From MWDV01 sp002070715 (GTDB taxonomy: Bacteria > Verrucomicrobiota > Verrucomicrobiia > Limisphaerales > MWDV01), in assembly GCA_035411585.1 (NCBI GenBank), contig DAONTI010000015.1:1-64000 (forward strand): DNA of 64,000 nt, read 5' to 3'. Position 1 is the stretch's first letter. Every line of letters begins with the position of its first letter. This document shows, one piece after another, positions 8,356 to 16,610 of this stretch. A model generated the notes under the pieces. It made no database searches and was not told where the DNA came from. It saw only the letters and a program-made list of their open reading frames with translations. The position numbers were made by a program, and so were the translations under genes.

Positions 8356-10332
8356 TCAGCGCAGTTTCCACAACAACAGAGCGAGCAGGGTCAGCGCGAT
8401 GTAGAGGACGTAAAGTTGCACGTTGCCGTGTTGCAGCCAGCGCCAGCGCGCGAGCCGGGTGGTCAGGCGTGCGAACAGCGGGCGCGCCAGGCGTTCCGCG
8501 CAGAGATCCGGCGCTTCTGTGGCCAGGCGGGCGGCAGTTGGCAGGATTCCGGTGGGCGGACTGAGCCGCACGCGATTGCGCAGTAACGCACGGAACAGCG
8601 CGGTCAAGGGCTGGGCAAAGGAGGAGGCCGTGTATTGCATTCGCGGATGTGGACGCGCGTAGCCGCAATCCCAAGTGACCGTGGCGTCAACAGTGCGCCG
8701 GGCCAGCAAAGTCTTTCGCCAGACCGCCAGCCCGGCCACTAAAACAAGCAACGCCACCCCCGCGCCGCTCACCCAAACCAACGGCGAGGGGCTCGCAGGG
8801 AAGAGCTTCGGGAATTGCGGCGAGAGCACAGCCACCACACGTTGCAGCGGCGTCACCAACATGAATCCGAAAAACCCCACCGCGACACAGGCGGCGGCCA
8901 GGATGCACATGGCTGCTCGCATGGTCCCCGTATTTTCTTGCGGGGTGGTTGTCGGTTTGCGCGGTTCCCCAAGGAAGGTGGCGCCAAACGCTTTGCTAAA
9001 CGTGGCGACTGCCAGCCCGCTGACGAGGGCGAGGACCGCCACCGTCAGCAAACCCGCCACCGCCAGCGGATTTTCCGGCGAGAGCACGCTGCCAAACGCG
9101 GTGAGCATCAGCAACAATTCGCTCAAAAAACCGTTGAGCGGCGGCAAACCGCAGAGGGCGACCGCCCCCAAACCAAACAACGCACCGGTCCAAGGCAGCG
9201 GCTTCAAAAGACCGCCGAGATCCTCAAACTGACGCGATCCGGTGGCGTGCAATACACTGCCGGCGCCCAAAAAAAGCAGGCCTTTGAACAACGTGTGATT
9301 AAAGGCATGGAGCAGGGCGGCGGCCAATCCCAACACCCCCACCACGGGTTCACCCAAGCACCAACCCAACAACCCCAGTCCGAGACCCGCCGCCATCAAG
9401 CCGATGTTTTCCACGCTACTGTAAGCCAGCAGCCGTTTGAGGTCGTGTTGGGCCAGGGCAAACGTCACGCCGAAAATGGCGGTCAGCAGGCCGATGCCCA
9501 ACAACGTCCCTCCCCACCACGCCGCTGGTTCACCCAAAAACGTGAGTGTGCGGATCAATCCATAAATGCCCGTCTTGATCAGCACGCCGGACATCAGGGC
9601 GGAGACATGGCTCGGCGCGGCCGGATGCGCCTCGGGCAGCCAGATGTGCAGCGGCACAAAACCAGCCTTGGCACCAAACCCCAGCACCGCCAACGCAAAT
9701 AATACGCCTGCCAACACCGGCGAATCCACGCCGCGCCATGCCCAGTGCGTGAAGTCCATCGAGTTGGCCTTGTGTCCCAGGATCAGCAACAGCGCGAACA
9801 GAAACGCCGCGCCCGCCTGGGAGAGGCCCAGGTAAATCCATCCGGGCCGCCGCACGGTTGCCCGTTCCTGCTCGAACACGACGAGAAAAAACGAACTCAA
9901 TGCCATCAGTTCCCAGGCGAACAGAAAGAGCAGGGCATTCCGCGCCAACAGAACGAGCATCATGGCAAAAACCAGCAGACAGTAGAAAAGCCAGGCGTTC
10001 CCCAGTCGCCGGGTCGCGATGCCGTTCCGCCAAAAGCCCGCGCCGTACACCGCCGCGCACGCCGACAACAAAAACAAGGGCACTAAAAACCACGCCGTCA
10101 GCGCGTCGGTTTCCAAATGAAATTCACCGCCCGGCACCGGCCACGGAAAGCGCCAGGGCATGAGTTCGCCGCCGAGGAGAACGTAAATGGCAGGCAAACC
10201 GCCGAACACACTGGCCGCCACCACACCTGCCGCGGCGAGTCCGGAGGGATTGCGCCCAGTGCGGCCCCAGAACCAGGCCGCAAATCCGGTGGCGGGTAAT
10301 AACGCCAACGCGACGAGCAACAGCGCGTTCAT
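8356..10332 (-). CDS. hyfB: Hydrogenase-4 component B / NuoL-like proton-pumping membrane subunit
   Basis: A 658-residue polytopic protein (E. coli HyfB is 672). The antiporter core is seen in GFGAKAGFVPLHIWLPEAHP, SALMSGVLIKTGIYG, HDLKRLLAYSSVENIGLMA and HAFNHTLFKGLLFLGAG. The C-terminal cytosolic stretch TVTWDCGYARPHPRMQYTAS is a HyfB hallmark. Its ATG overlaps the stop of the upstream PTS EIIA-HTH gene by ATGA, so translation is coupled to that regulator. It is the first structural subunit of the Ehr operon. Confidence 0.93.
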   Translation of the reverse strand: MNALLLVALALLPATGFAAWFWGRTGRNPSGLAAAGVVAASVFGGLPAIYVLLGGELMPWRFPWPVPGGEFHLETDALTAWFLVPLFLLSACAAVYGAGFWRNGIATRRLGNAWLFYCLLVFAMMLVLLARNALLFLFAWELMALSSFFLVVFEQERATVRRPGWIYLGLSQAGAAFLFALLLILGHKANSMDFTHWAWRGVDSPVLAGVLFALAVLGFGAKAGFVPLHIWLPEAHPAAPSHVSALMSGVLIKTGIYGLIRTLTFLGEPAAWWGGTLLGIGLLTAIFGVTFALAQHDLKRLLAYSSVENIGLMAAGLGLGLLGWCLGEPVVGVLGLAAALLHAFNHTLFKGLLFLGAGSVLHATGSRQFEDLGGLLKPLPWTGALFGLGAVALCGLPPLNGFLSELLLMLTAFGSVLSPENPLAVAGLLTVAVLALVSGLAVATFSKAFGATFLGEPRKPTTTPQENTGTMRAAMCILAAACVAVGFFGFMLVTPLQRVVAVLSPQFPKLFPASPSPLVWVSGAGVALLVLVAGLAVWRKTLLARRTVDATVTWDCGYARPHPRMQYTASSFAQPLTALFRALLRNRVRLSPPTGILPTAARLATEAPDLCAERLARPLFARLTTRLARWRWLQHGNVQLYVLYIALTLLALLLWKLR

Positions 10333-11033
10333 GTCGAGGATCCCGCCGCCTGGTCCGGCCCGCGCAAGCTGGCGCTAATCCGGGCGGTTGCGGCCAGCAG
10401 TTCATCGCGGCTGCCTTGCTGTTGCAGGAGCGTTTTGAATTCCGGATCACGCAACGCAAACGCCAGTCGCGAAAGCAAATGCAAATGCGCCTTCACCGTC
10501 GGGCTTACCACCGTGAACAGCGTGTGGACCGGGAGTCCGTCGAGCGCCCCAAATTCAATGGGGTTTTCCAGAAAACACAAAGTCACCAGCGGACGTTCCA
10601 CATGCAGCACAATGGGGTTGCGCACGTGGGGAACGGCGATGCCGTCGCCGATGGCGGTGGATTCCAACGCTTCGCGGGTCAGCAACACTTGCAGCAGAAA
10701 TTCGCGATCCACGCCTTCCGGCAGCCGCAAGATGTCCACCACCGCGCGCAAGACCGACGGTTTATCCGTCCCGCTCAAGCGATAAAAAATCCCGCCCGCT
10801 TGCAGGCAGTCGTGCAGTTCCGGAAGCGGCTGATGGGAGGCCTCCCGTTCCTCGAAAATTCGGGGTGACACCTGAATGCGGCTCGCCGTGGCCCATTCCA
10901 GCAATTCCGCCCGGTGAAACCGATATTGCCCGCTGAGGCGATAACCGGGAAGCTTGCGTTCGTCAATCCAGCGGTAAACGGTCTTTTCCGAGATGTTGAG
11001 CAACTCGGAGACGTCGCGGACGGTCAATTGCAT
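10329..11033 (-). CDS. PTS EIIA (Ntr/Fru type) protein with N-terminal excisionase-like HTH
   Basis: A 234-residue cytoplasmic protein with two domains. Residues 1-50 form an excisionase/MerR-like DNA-binding domain (DVSELLNISEKTVYRWIDE and a KLPGYRLSGQYRF wing). Residues about 75-225 are a PTS EIIA type-2 domain with GIAVPHVRNP, where His136 is the expected phospho-acceptor. ATG 11033 begins the HTH directly and is preferred over ATG 11096. The stop overlaps hyfB (ATGA), making this the first gene of the Ehr operon. It is probably a phosphorylation-dependent regulator or sensor. No EI, HPr or EIIB/C is present in the window, so sugar transport is unlikely; the target is not shown by the sequence. 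Confidence 0.88.
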   Translation of the reverse strand: MQLTVRDVSELLNISEKTVYRWIDERKLPGYRLSGQYRFHRAELLEWATASRIQVSPRIFEEREASHQPLPELHDCLQAGGIFYRLSGTDKPSVLRAVVDILRLPEGVDREFLLQVLLTREALESTAIGDGIAVPHVRNPIVLHVERPLVTLCFLENPIEFGALDGLPVHTLFTVVSPTVKAHLHLLSRLAFALRDPEFKTLLQQQGSRDELLAATARISASLRGPDQAAGSST

Positions 11034-11240
11034 ATCGGTTCGGTCAAATATCCTTTGCTTTGGATAATTTTGGACATTCTGAAGAGCGGATGCCACCTGT
11101 CAATGGGTTTTTGGTGGGTGAAATTTATTTTTATCTCGCCCGAAGGAAGACCTGTCCTCAGAAACATTTGTCGGTTTTCGAAAAATGGCTTGGCCGGACT
11201 TTACAGGTCGCCTTTCCGGCACAAACTTGAGGCCGATATT

Positions 11241-11351
11241 ATGGACATATTTTGGAGTATTTTTTCGATGCCCATTGGCTTGTTGTTTTGTTTTGGGCCG
11301 GTGTTGGTTGCCTGGTGGTTGGCGGAACACAAGGGAAACGAAGGGGAATAG
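11241..11351 (+). CDS. Putative 36-residue single-span membrane protein
   Basis: A short reading frame from ATG 11241 to TAG. Residues 4-27 are strongly hydrophobic (FWSIFSMPIGLLFCFGPVLV with WW following) and the tail is charged (EHKGNEGE), as in small membrane proteins. A TTGAGG stretch lies about 8-10 bases upstream as a possible ribosome-binding site. It sits in a gene-poor stretch between the Ehr operon and the candidate ncRNA. No family recognised; it could be chance. Confidence 0.35.
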   Translation: MDIFWSIFSMPIGLLFCFGPVLVAWWLAEHKGNEGE

Positions 11352-11483
11352 TTGAATCGTCGAGTGTGCTCTGCTCGCCGCAGGGATTCTTTGGTTTGGG
11401 CCCAAGGGGCGGCGTCAATCGTGATCACGCAGGTAAAGAATGCTGCATTATGCCGGACGATGCACGGAAACGGTTTGGTTTTC

Positions 11484-11527
11484 TGAAAACGATAAGTCCC
11501 CGCCCGGCCTGACGGCCAAGCGGGGAC
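11484..11527 (-). terminator. Rho-independent terminator of the candidate ncRNA
   Basis: On the minus strand, GTCCCCGC (11527-11520) pairs perfectly with GCGGGGAC (11503-11496), with an inner GGCC/GGCC extension. It is followed by TTATCGTTTT. There is no T-run on the plus side, so the orientation is minus. Confidence 0.75.
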
Positions 11528-12348
11528 AAATCGGGGGTGGGAGTTCGCCACGCTCTCTTTCCCGTGCCGGCATTAGGCGCCTCTGTGGGCTGCCGGCTCC
11601 CCGACGCCATTCTCCGTGGCAAGCGGAATTTTAGGCCTCATAGCAGGGCCCTCTCATGCCTTGCGGTCACGAGATTTTGAGTGAGGCTTTTCAGCTCGCT
11701 TCGGCCGGTGGTTGCGACACCGACCTGCGAACCAGATCAAGACACGTTTGTGACTTGTCTTCCGCGTCTTGACCACTTAGCTCCGGGGCGGCCACCGCTT
11801 GTGACGGTGCGTTGACCCGGGGCCACGGGTCTCGCCTCTTACCTCTCAGGTTGCCTTTCGCTCACAAGGCAGCGGTGCCGTTTTTAACATCGCCGCCGTA
11901 ACGGAAGGTTTTCACGGGCCTTGCCGCAGCCGTGTGCCTTCCCGAGACGCACGCTCCGTTTGTCCACCTTTCGGTGTTTTTCGAGGGCGGATTCCATCAT
12001 CGGAACCGCCAGAGTCGTCCGCCCCGTGCTGGTGCGCAGTAGCAACCGGGTACCCTCTGGGTAACTGCGATTCGCCCAAGATCGAAACTGGCTTGGGCTA
12101 CTTGACCCGGCTCGGAGCAGTTTCTGATTGCTCCTGGCCGCCGAGCTCCATGTTCGCATTACTGACGCGTGCGACCGCGCCAGAGGAGCTGGTGAATTTT
12201 GCCTCCGCCCGCGCGCCTTGCGATGCGCACGCAAAGGGGTCGTTCCCACCAGCCGGGCCCGACCTTTCCCCAGTTACCTGGGATTATCTTGGAGACTTGC
12301 GCCAGAGTCAGTTGCCCCAGCTTCCCATCTCCGTTCTTTCAATGAACT
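11490..12348 (-). ncRNA. Candidate large structured non-coding RNA (about 0.86 kb), family not identified
   Basis: This stretch has no credible coding frame but is packed with stable stems on the minus strand: CCCAG-N4-CTGGG (near 12275), GCCCAAG/CTTGGGC (near 12085), GGAGCA/TGCTCC (near 12124), CACC-GAAA-GGTG (near 11973), TGCCTT/AAGGCA (near 11865), TCAAGAC/GTCTTGA (11737 and 11765) and GCCGGCA/TGCCGGC (near 11580). Several loops are GNRA-like. It begins downstream of a promoter-like pair (12355-12382) and ends at a strong terminator. Ends are approximate and it might be two RNAs. Some words (GGTAAGAG, CCGTGGC) resemble RNase P RNA, but the conserved GAGGAAAGTCC and ACAGAA elements are absent, so no family is assigned. 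Confidence 0.5.
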
Positions 12349-12354
12349 GAGAAT

Positions 12355-12382
12355 AATTTACCACGAGTTGCCATTCTGGCAA
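12355..12382 (-). promoter_or_regulatory. Putative promoter of the ncRNA
   Basis: Minus strand: -35-like TTGCCA (12382-12377), 16-base spacer, -10-like TAAATT (12360-12355). The -35 box is the left arm of the inverted repeat TTGCCA-GAA-TGGCAA, which could be an operator. Start of transcription would fall near 12348. Confidence 0.4.
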
Positions 12383-12389
12383 CGAATTG

Positions 12390-12542
12390 TTATCCACACA
12401 CTTATTCACCAGGATCACGTGGGCGCTTATGGATAGAGGCGCGCGTTTTCACCGTGTTATCAAGGGAAATCACGCGGTTGAACACGGAGACGTCCGGCTT
12501 ATTCACAAGTGAATTTCGCCGCTCAAGCGGGATTGTGAACAA
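12390..12542. other. Cluster of DnaA-box-like sites (possible origin or DnaA-binding locus)
   Basis: Within 153 bases there are two exact matches to TTATNCACA (TTATCCACA at 12390-12398, TTATTCACA at 12499-12507). Two further sites match with one mismatch (TTATTCACC at 12402-12410; TTGTTCACA on the minus strand at 12534-12542). The stretch is non-coding, next to an A/T-rich patch (12350-12362). No dnaA, dnaN or gidA gene is nearby, so oriC is only a hypothesis; a DnaA titration or regulatory site is equally possible. Confidence 0.4.
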
Positions 12543-12609
12543 CTACCGGCCCAAAGTTATGGCGCCCGCATCGGTGACGTGCGGAAAACCGCTGCGCTTT
12601 GGCGCAGGA

Positions 12610-14043
12610 TCAACCCCTCAGCAGGGTTTTGCACGCTTTACGCAAGCGCGCAAGATGTTGGGTTGATTTGGCCTCGATGTAACAGCGGATCAACGGCTCG
12701 GTGCCGCTGGCCCGAAAGGCCACCCATTCGTTTTCCGGAAGCAGAAACTTGTAACCATCAGTGGTAATGAACTGTTGCACGGGGAAGCTGCCGATGGCCT
12801 CCAAGCCGGCCTCCAGTTTGCCGAGGATGGCGTCTTTTTGTTCGGGAGCAATGCGCAGATTCAACCGTTCCGTGTGAAATTCCCCCGTCTTTTTGGCCAG
12901 GGCGCGCAAAATCGAGCCCAGCGATTTCCGTTCGCGCGCGACCAGTTCCACCATGAGCAGGCAGGCGAGGATGCCGTCCTTCTCCGGAACATGTCCCTTC
13001 ACGCTCAATCCGCCGGATTCTTCGCCGCCCACGATCACCGGTTCGCTTTCCATGAGCGCGCCGATGTATTTGAAGCCGACCGGCGTTTCATGCACCTTGA
13101 CGCCCAGAAGCGCCGCCACGGCGTCCACCTGATGACTGGTCGGCACCGTGCGCACCACGCTGCCGGTCCACCCGCGATTCTTTTTCAAGTGATAAAGCGC
13201 GAGGGCCAGAATTTGATTCGGCGTCAGCCACGCGCCATCCGTATCCACGATCCCAAACCGGTCCGCGTCGCCGTCCACGCCCACCGCCAGCCGGGCCTTG
13301 CGCGCCCGGACAAACGCGCACGCTTCCGCCATGCCCCGCGCATCGGGTTCGGGATGATACCCGCCAAACAACGGATCCGGGTTCGCGCCAAACACCGTCA
13401 CCCGCGCCCCGGCTTGTGTGAGCAACGCATCCAGGTAGCCGCGACCGGTGCCGTGACGGATTTCCACCGCGACTTTGATTTGCGCCCGGCGAATCACCTC
13501 GAAATCCACCAGTTGCCGGATTTTTTTGAAGTAGGCCGGTTGCGGATCGAATTCGGGACACGAATACGTGCCCACCACCGCAGCGTTGAAATGCCAGCCT
13601 TCGGCCTGTCGCCGCGCAATGTGGGCCTCAATCTGCCGGGTCACTTCGGGCGGTGCCGGCGCGCCGTTGCTGGTGGAAAATTTCAAGCCCTGATATTCAG
13701 CCGGATTGTGGCTGGCGGTCATGTTGATGCCGCCGATGGCCTTGCGGACGCGGATGGTGTGCGCTACCACCGGCGTGGGCGTGTCCCGGTTGCAGAGCAG
13801 GGGAGACAATCCGTTGGCGGCCAGCACCTCCGCGACGGCCAGCGCGAATTCGCGGCCAAGAAAACGGGTGTCATGCGCCAGGATCACCACCGGCTTGCGC
13901 CCGGCGATGGCGGACGCCGGTTGCGCCCGTTCCGCGAGCAGATAATCCGCCACGCCTTGCGCGGCGAGACGGACATTGGCAAAGGTGAAATCACGCGCAA
14001 TCAAGCCGCGCCAACCCGAAGTGCCGAATTTAATGGGAGTCAT
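12610..14043 (-). CDS. Phosphoglucomutase/phosphomannomutase
   Basis: A 477-residue alpha-D-phosphohexomutase interconverting hexose 1- and 6-phosphates in the cytoplasm. All family signatures are present: KFGTSGWRG at the N-terminus, catalytic phosphoserine loop TASHNP (109-114), metal-binding DGDADRFG (about 240), sugar-binding GGEESGG and C-terminal phosphate-binding RASGTEPLIRCYIEAKS. It is co-directional with nuoA, 76 bases downstream of it. Substrate preference (glucose or mannose) cannot be read from these motifs. Confidence 0.95.
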   Translation of the reverse strand: MTPIKFGTSGWRGLIARDFTFANVRLAAQGVADYLLAERAQPASAIAGRKPVVILAHDTRFLGREFALAVAEVLAANGLSPLLCNRDTPTPVVAHTIRVRKAIGGINMTASHNPAEYQGLKFSTSNGAPAPPEVTRQIEAHIARRQAEGWHFNAAVVGTYSCPEFDPQPAYFKKIRQLVDFEVIRRAQIKVAVEIRHGTGRGYLDALLTQAGARVTVFGANPDPLFGGYHPEPDARGMAEACAFVRARKARLAVGVDGDADRFGIVDTDGAWLTPNQILALALYHLKKNRGWTGSVVRTVPTSHQVDAVAALLGVKVHETPVGFKYIGALMESEPVIVGGEESGGLSVKGHVPEKDGILACLLMVELVARERKSLGSILRALAKKTGEFHTERLNLRIAPEQKDAILGKLEAGLEAIGSFPVQQFITTDGYKFLLPENEWVAFRASGTEPLIRCYIEAKSTQHLARLRKACKTLLRG

Positions 14044-14119
14044 GGGACAAGAATTTCAGATCACGAATGGGGAACGGAATTAAAACCGAAGGACGTTGGC
14101 CCGCTGCGTTGAACGAGGC

Positions 14120-14509
14120 TCAGCTTCGCCAATCAAACGCCCGCTTTTTCACGGCGTAGAGGTAGCCAACGAACAAAATGCCGAGAAAGGAAAGCATGGC
14201 GCCCAAGGCGGCCGCGCGCAGGGCCGGTTCGGCGAGCAACTCCCGGTACACGACCGACCACGGATAGAGGAACACCACTTCGATATCGAAAAGAATAAAC
14301 AGCATGGCCACGAGATAAAATTTCACCGAGAAACGGGGCGACCCCGAACCGGTGGGAATCATGCCGCATTCGTAAGCCGTGTTTTTGATCGCGCTTTGCC
14401 CGCCTCGTTTGCCCAGCAGCGCGGCGAGCAATAGCATGCCGCCGATGGCCCCAACGGCGATGACGAACAACATCAGCACGCCGACATATTGCATCAACTG
14501 CGATTCCAT
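14120..14509 (-). CDS. nuoA: NADH-quinone oxidoreductase subunit A
   Basis: A 129-residue protein with three membrane segments. NuoA signatures are YECGMIPTGSGSPRFSVKFY and FILFDIEVVFLYPW, which carry the conserved acidic residues of the complex I membrane interface. Start ATG 14509. Unusually, no other nuo gene lies within the window; its neighbour downstream is a phosphohexomutase. The rest of complex I must lie elsewhere, so this gene is separated from nuoBCD, as happens in some Verrucomicrobiota. Confidence 0.93.
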   Translation of the reverse strand: MESQLMQYVGVLMLFVIAVGAIGGMLLLAALLGKRGGQSAIKNTAYECGMIPTGSGSPRFSVKFYLVAMLFILFDIEVVFLYPWSVVYRELLAEPALRAAALGAMLSFLGILFVGYLYAVKKRAFDWRS

Positions 14510-15539
14510 GCGGCGAACCTAAAAAGGGCGTCCCGGCTTGGCAAGATGAATCCGGTGGCGGAATTCCCTCCGGTGCGATCCCCGGATTTTTTCAGGACAT
14601 CCGTCCGGCGGCCGTGGCCGCTTTCAAGGCACCGCACCGGCCCGCCCGGCGGACGGCTGGACGCGCCCGTTGATTGCTGCAAGCGGATGAAAAAATATCT
14701 TGGCGTAAAACCGGTGGTTTTACGGCGAAACAGCGCGTGGATTGTTTTTCGTTTTTTTTGCTTGAGTTTGAAACCAGATCGGGCGATGTACTGGCACGGA
14801 TGCTGCAGAAGCTGAGGCCGGACAGCGGATGTTCTTTGGCAAATGTGAATTTGACTTTACCCTGCCTTGTTCGTGATGACTAACAAAGTCCTTGAACCGT
14901 AGTAATACGTTCCCGGGACCCAAGTTGAGATTGTGACCGACACGCCTTCACTGGACGTCGCCAGCAATCCGGCCCGTCCCACATGTTGCAAACATGTTCA
15001 AAGGAGCTGTTACACACGACAAAGGTGGGGTTCTTTTTTGCCCCGCAACGCCGGCGCCAAACCATCGGGGCTGTTTTCGGTGCCGCCGTGACGGAAATCA
15101 TTGAACATCTTGATGCCGCCCGCTTGAACTGCGTTCGAGCGTGTGTTGTTCGAGGGCCCAAATCGAAACAGATTGCCGTCATCACGCCCGATTGCGAATC
15201 CAACGTGAAATCGGAAACGATTCCTGCCGGCAAGTTGCGCCATCGCGACCGTCGCTTCGGGTGGACGCGCACGGAATTTCAGGCTGGGACGAATGGCATC
15301 GCCGCACGTTTCGGTTATACCGTGCGCTTCCTGTCGGTCGGCCCGGAAGATTCGGGGGTTGGCCCGTCGCCCCAAATGCGGTGTTTGAACAAATCGTCAG
15401 TCCAATACCGGTCAAACAAGCTAGAAGAACTGAAAACCCGGAAGACAATAATCCAAGGCAAGCAACGTAAAAACCGGTGTCGCCTTGGGTCAGCGAACAA
15501 GAAAATTTAAGCCTCGTAAGCACGAATAAGGATCGCGGT
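14510..15539. other. About 1 kb without a recognisable gene
   Basis: Between nuoA and the ADP-ribosylglycohydrolase no convincing gene is seen. A 175-codon plus-strand frame (14983-15510) and minus-strand frames of 121-130 codons overlap one another, match no family I know and look like chance frames. A T-rich tract (14739-14760) and a sigma-54-like promoter (14792-14806) lie in the first half. The stretch may contain decayed genes at the edge of the accessory region. Confidence 0.5.
14792..14806 (+). promoter_or_regulatory. Sigma-54 (-24/-12) promoter-like site
   Basis: TGGCAC-N5-CTGC matches the consensus TGGCAC-N5-TTGC with one mismatch and exact GG-N10-GC spacing. No recognisable gene follows within several hundred bases, so it may be a relic, drive an RNA or be chance. 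Confidence 0.35.
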
Positions 15540-16607
15540 TTGAACAACAGCCTCTCATATCAACAACGTATTGTCGGTTTGCTTGTAGGCGGCGCGGTGG
15601 GTGATGCAATTGGTTTGCCGTCGGAGGGAATGACAAAAGAACGAATTGCGCGACGGTGGCCGGACGGGCTGCGGCATAGATTTGTGCTGGGATACGGCAT
15701 GATCAGCGATGATACGGAGCACGCACTAATGACAGCGCAAGCCTTGATTGAAGCGGGCGACGACGTAGCAGTTTTCCGGCGACGGCTCGCATGGAAGCTG
15801 CGTTGGTGGATTATCGCATTGCCCGCCGGAGCCGGATTGGCGACAGCAAGGGCGTGCCTGCGACTTTGGATTGGATTTTCTCCTGAACAAAGCGGTGTGA
15901 ATTCGGCGGGTAACGGCCCCGCGATGCGGAGCGCCATCATTGGTGCACGCTTCTGGGATGATAGCGAACGCCGCCGTAAGTTTGTCTTGGCCAGCACACG
16001 CATCACCCACGCGGACAAACGAGCGTATACGGCAGCGCTTGCAGTCGCCGAGGCGGCTGCTTGCTCAGTTGCGGGACAGCCGCGCCAGATATTCACCAGC
16101 CAATTACAAAAATTTGGAGACGATGCGGAGTGGCAGCGCATAGCCAACCGACTCGGAGAATCTTTAGCCGTCGGCAGTAGCGTTGCGGAGTTCGCCGCGT
16201 CGCTTGGATCAGCTTCGGCTGTATCAGGTTACGCGTACCATTCCGTCCCAGTGGCACTGTTTGCCTGGCTGCGCCACGGCGATGACTTCGTGGAAACGCT
16301 CCAAGGCGTGATTCAGTGCGGTGGCGATACCGACACGGTGGCCGCGATTGCCGGAGCACTGTCTGGCTGCAAAGTGGGCCCGGGCGGCATCCCATCGAGT
16401 TGGCTTGTTGGCGTGAGAGACTGGCCGCGTTCCCTTCAGTTCGTGGAGCGAGTGGCAGAACGAGTGGCGCAATGCCGGGTCGCGCCGCCCGTCACCTGGT
16501 TCTGGCCCGCTGTGATCCTGCGTAATTTGTGCTTTTTCCTCATTGTCTTATTTCACGGCTTCCGCAGACTGTTGCCACCATACGCAAATCATCCAACCAA
16601 AGACTGA
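15540..16607 (+). CDS. ADP-ribosylglycohydrolase family protein (DraG-like)
   Basis: About 355 residues. Members hydrolyse ADP-ribose from proteins or related nucleosides using two Mg ions. The family motifs are all here: GAVGDAIGLPSEG near the N-terminus, SDDTEHAL (metal ligands), GNGPAMRSA, THAD and the C-terminal CGGDTDTVAAIAGALSG (metal ligands). A C-terminal hydrophobic segment (WFWPAVILRNLCFFLIVLFH) could be a membrane anchor and is unusual for DraG. The start chosen is TTG 15540 with AAGGA about 9 bases upstream; an in-frame GTG at 15477 is an alternative. Base composition is less GC-rich than the operons around it, fitting an accessory region. Substrate is unknown; no ADP-ribosyltransferase is adjacent. 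Confidence 0.87.
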   Translation: MNNSLSYQQRIVGLLVGGAVGDAIGLPSEGMTKERIARRWPDGLRHRFVLGYGMISDDTEHALMTAQALIEAGDDVAVFRRRLAWKLRWWIIALPAGAGLATARACLRLWIGFSPEQSGVNSAGNGPAMRSAIIGARFWDDSERRRKFVLASTRITHADKRAYTAALAVAEAAACSVAGQPRQIFTSQLQKFGDDAEWQRIANRLGESLAVGSSVAEFAASLGSASAVSGYAYHSVPVALFAWLRHGDDFVETLQGVIQCGGDTDTVAAIAGALSGCKVGPGGIPSSWLVGVRDWPRSLQFVERVAERVAQCRVAPPVTWFWPAVILRNLCFFLIVLFHGFRRLLPPYANHPTKD

Positions 16608-16610
16608 CAA

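Noticed and set aside
3789..10332. Functional [NiFe] hydrogenase 4 (formate hydrogenlyase)
   Set aside because: The large subunit lacks every Ni-binding cysteine and no formate dehydrogenase gene is near.
11884..12249. A 121-codon minus-strand frame inside the ncRNA
   Set aside because: Arg/Ser-rich chance translation across strong RNA stems; no start signal or family.
11490..12348. RNase P RNA (rnpB) or tmRNA
   Set aside because: Some words resemble rnpB (GGTAAGAG, CCGTGGC), but GAGGAAAGTCC, ACAGAA and the tmRNA tag/tRNA-like ends are missing and the length is too great.
14983..15510. A 175-codon plus-strand frame upstream of the DraG gene
   Set aside because: No recognisable domain, no good ribosome-binding site, overlapping similar-length frames on the other strand.
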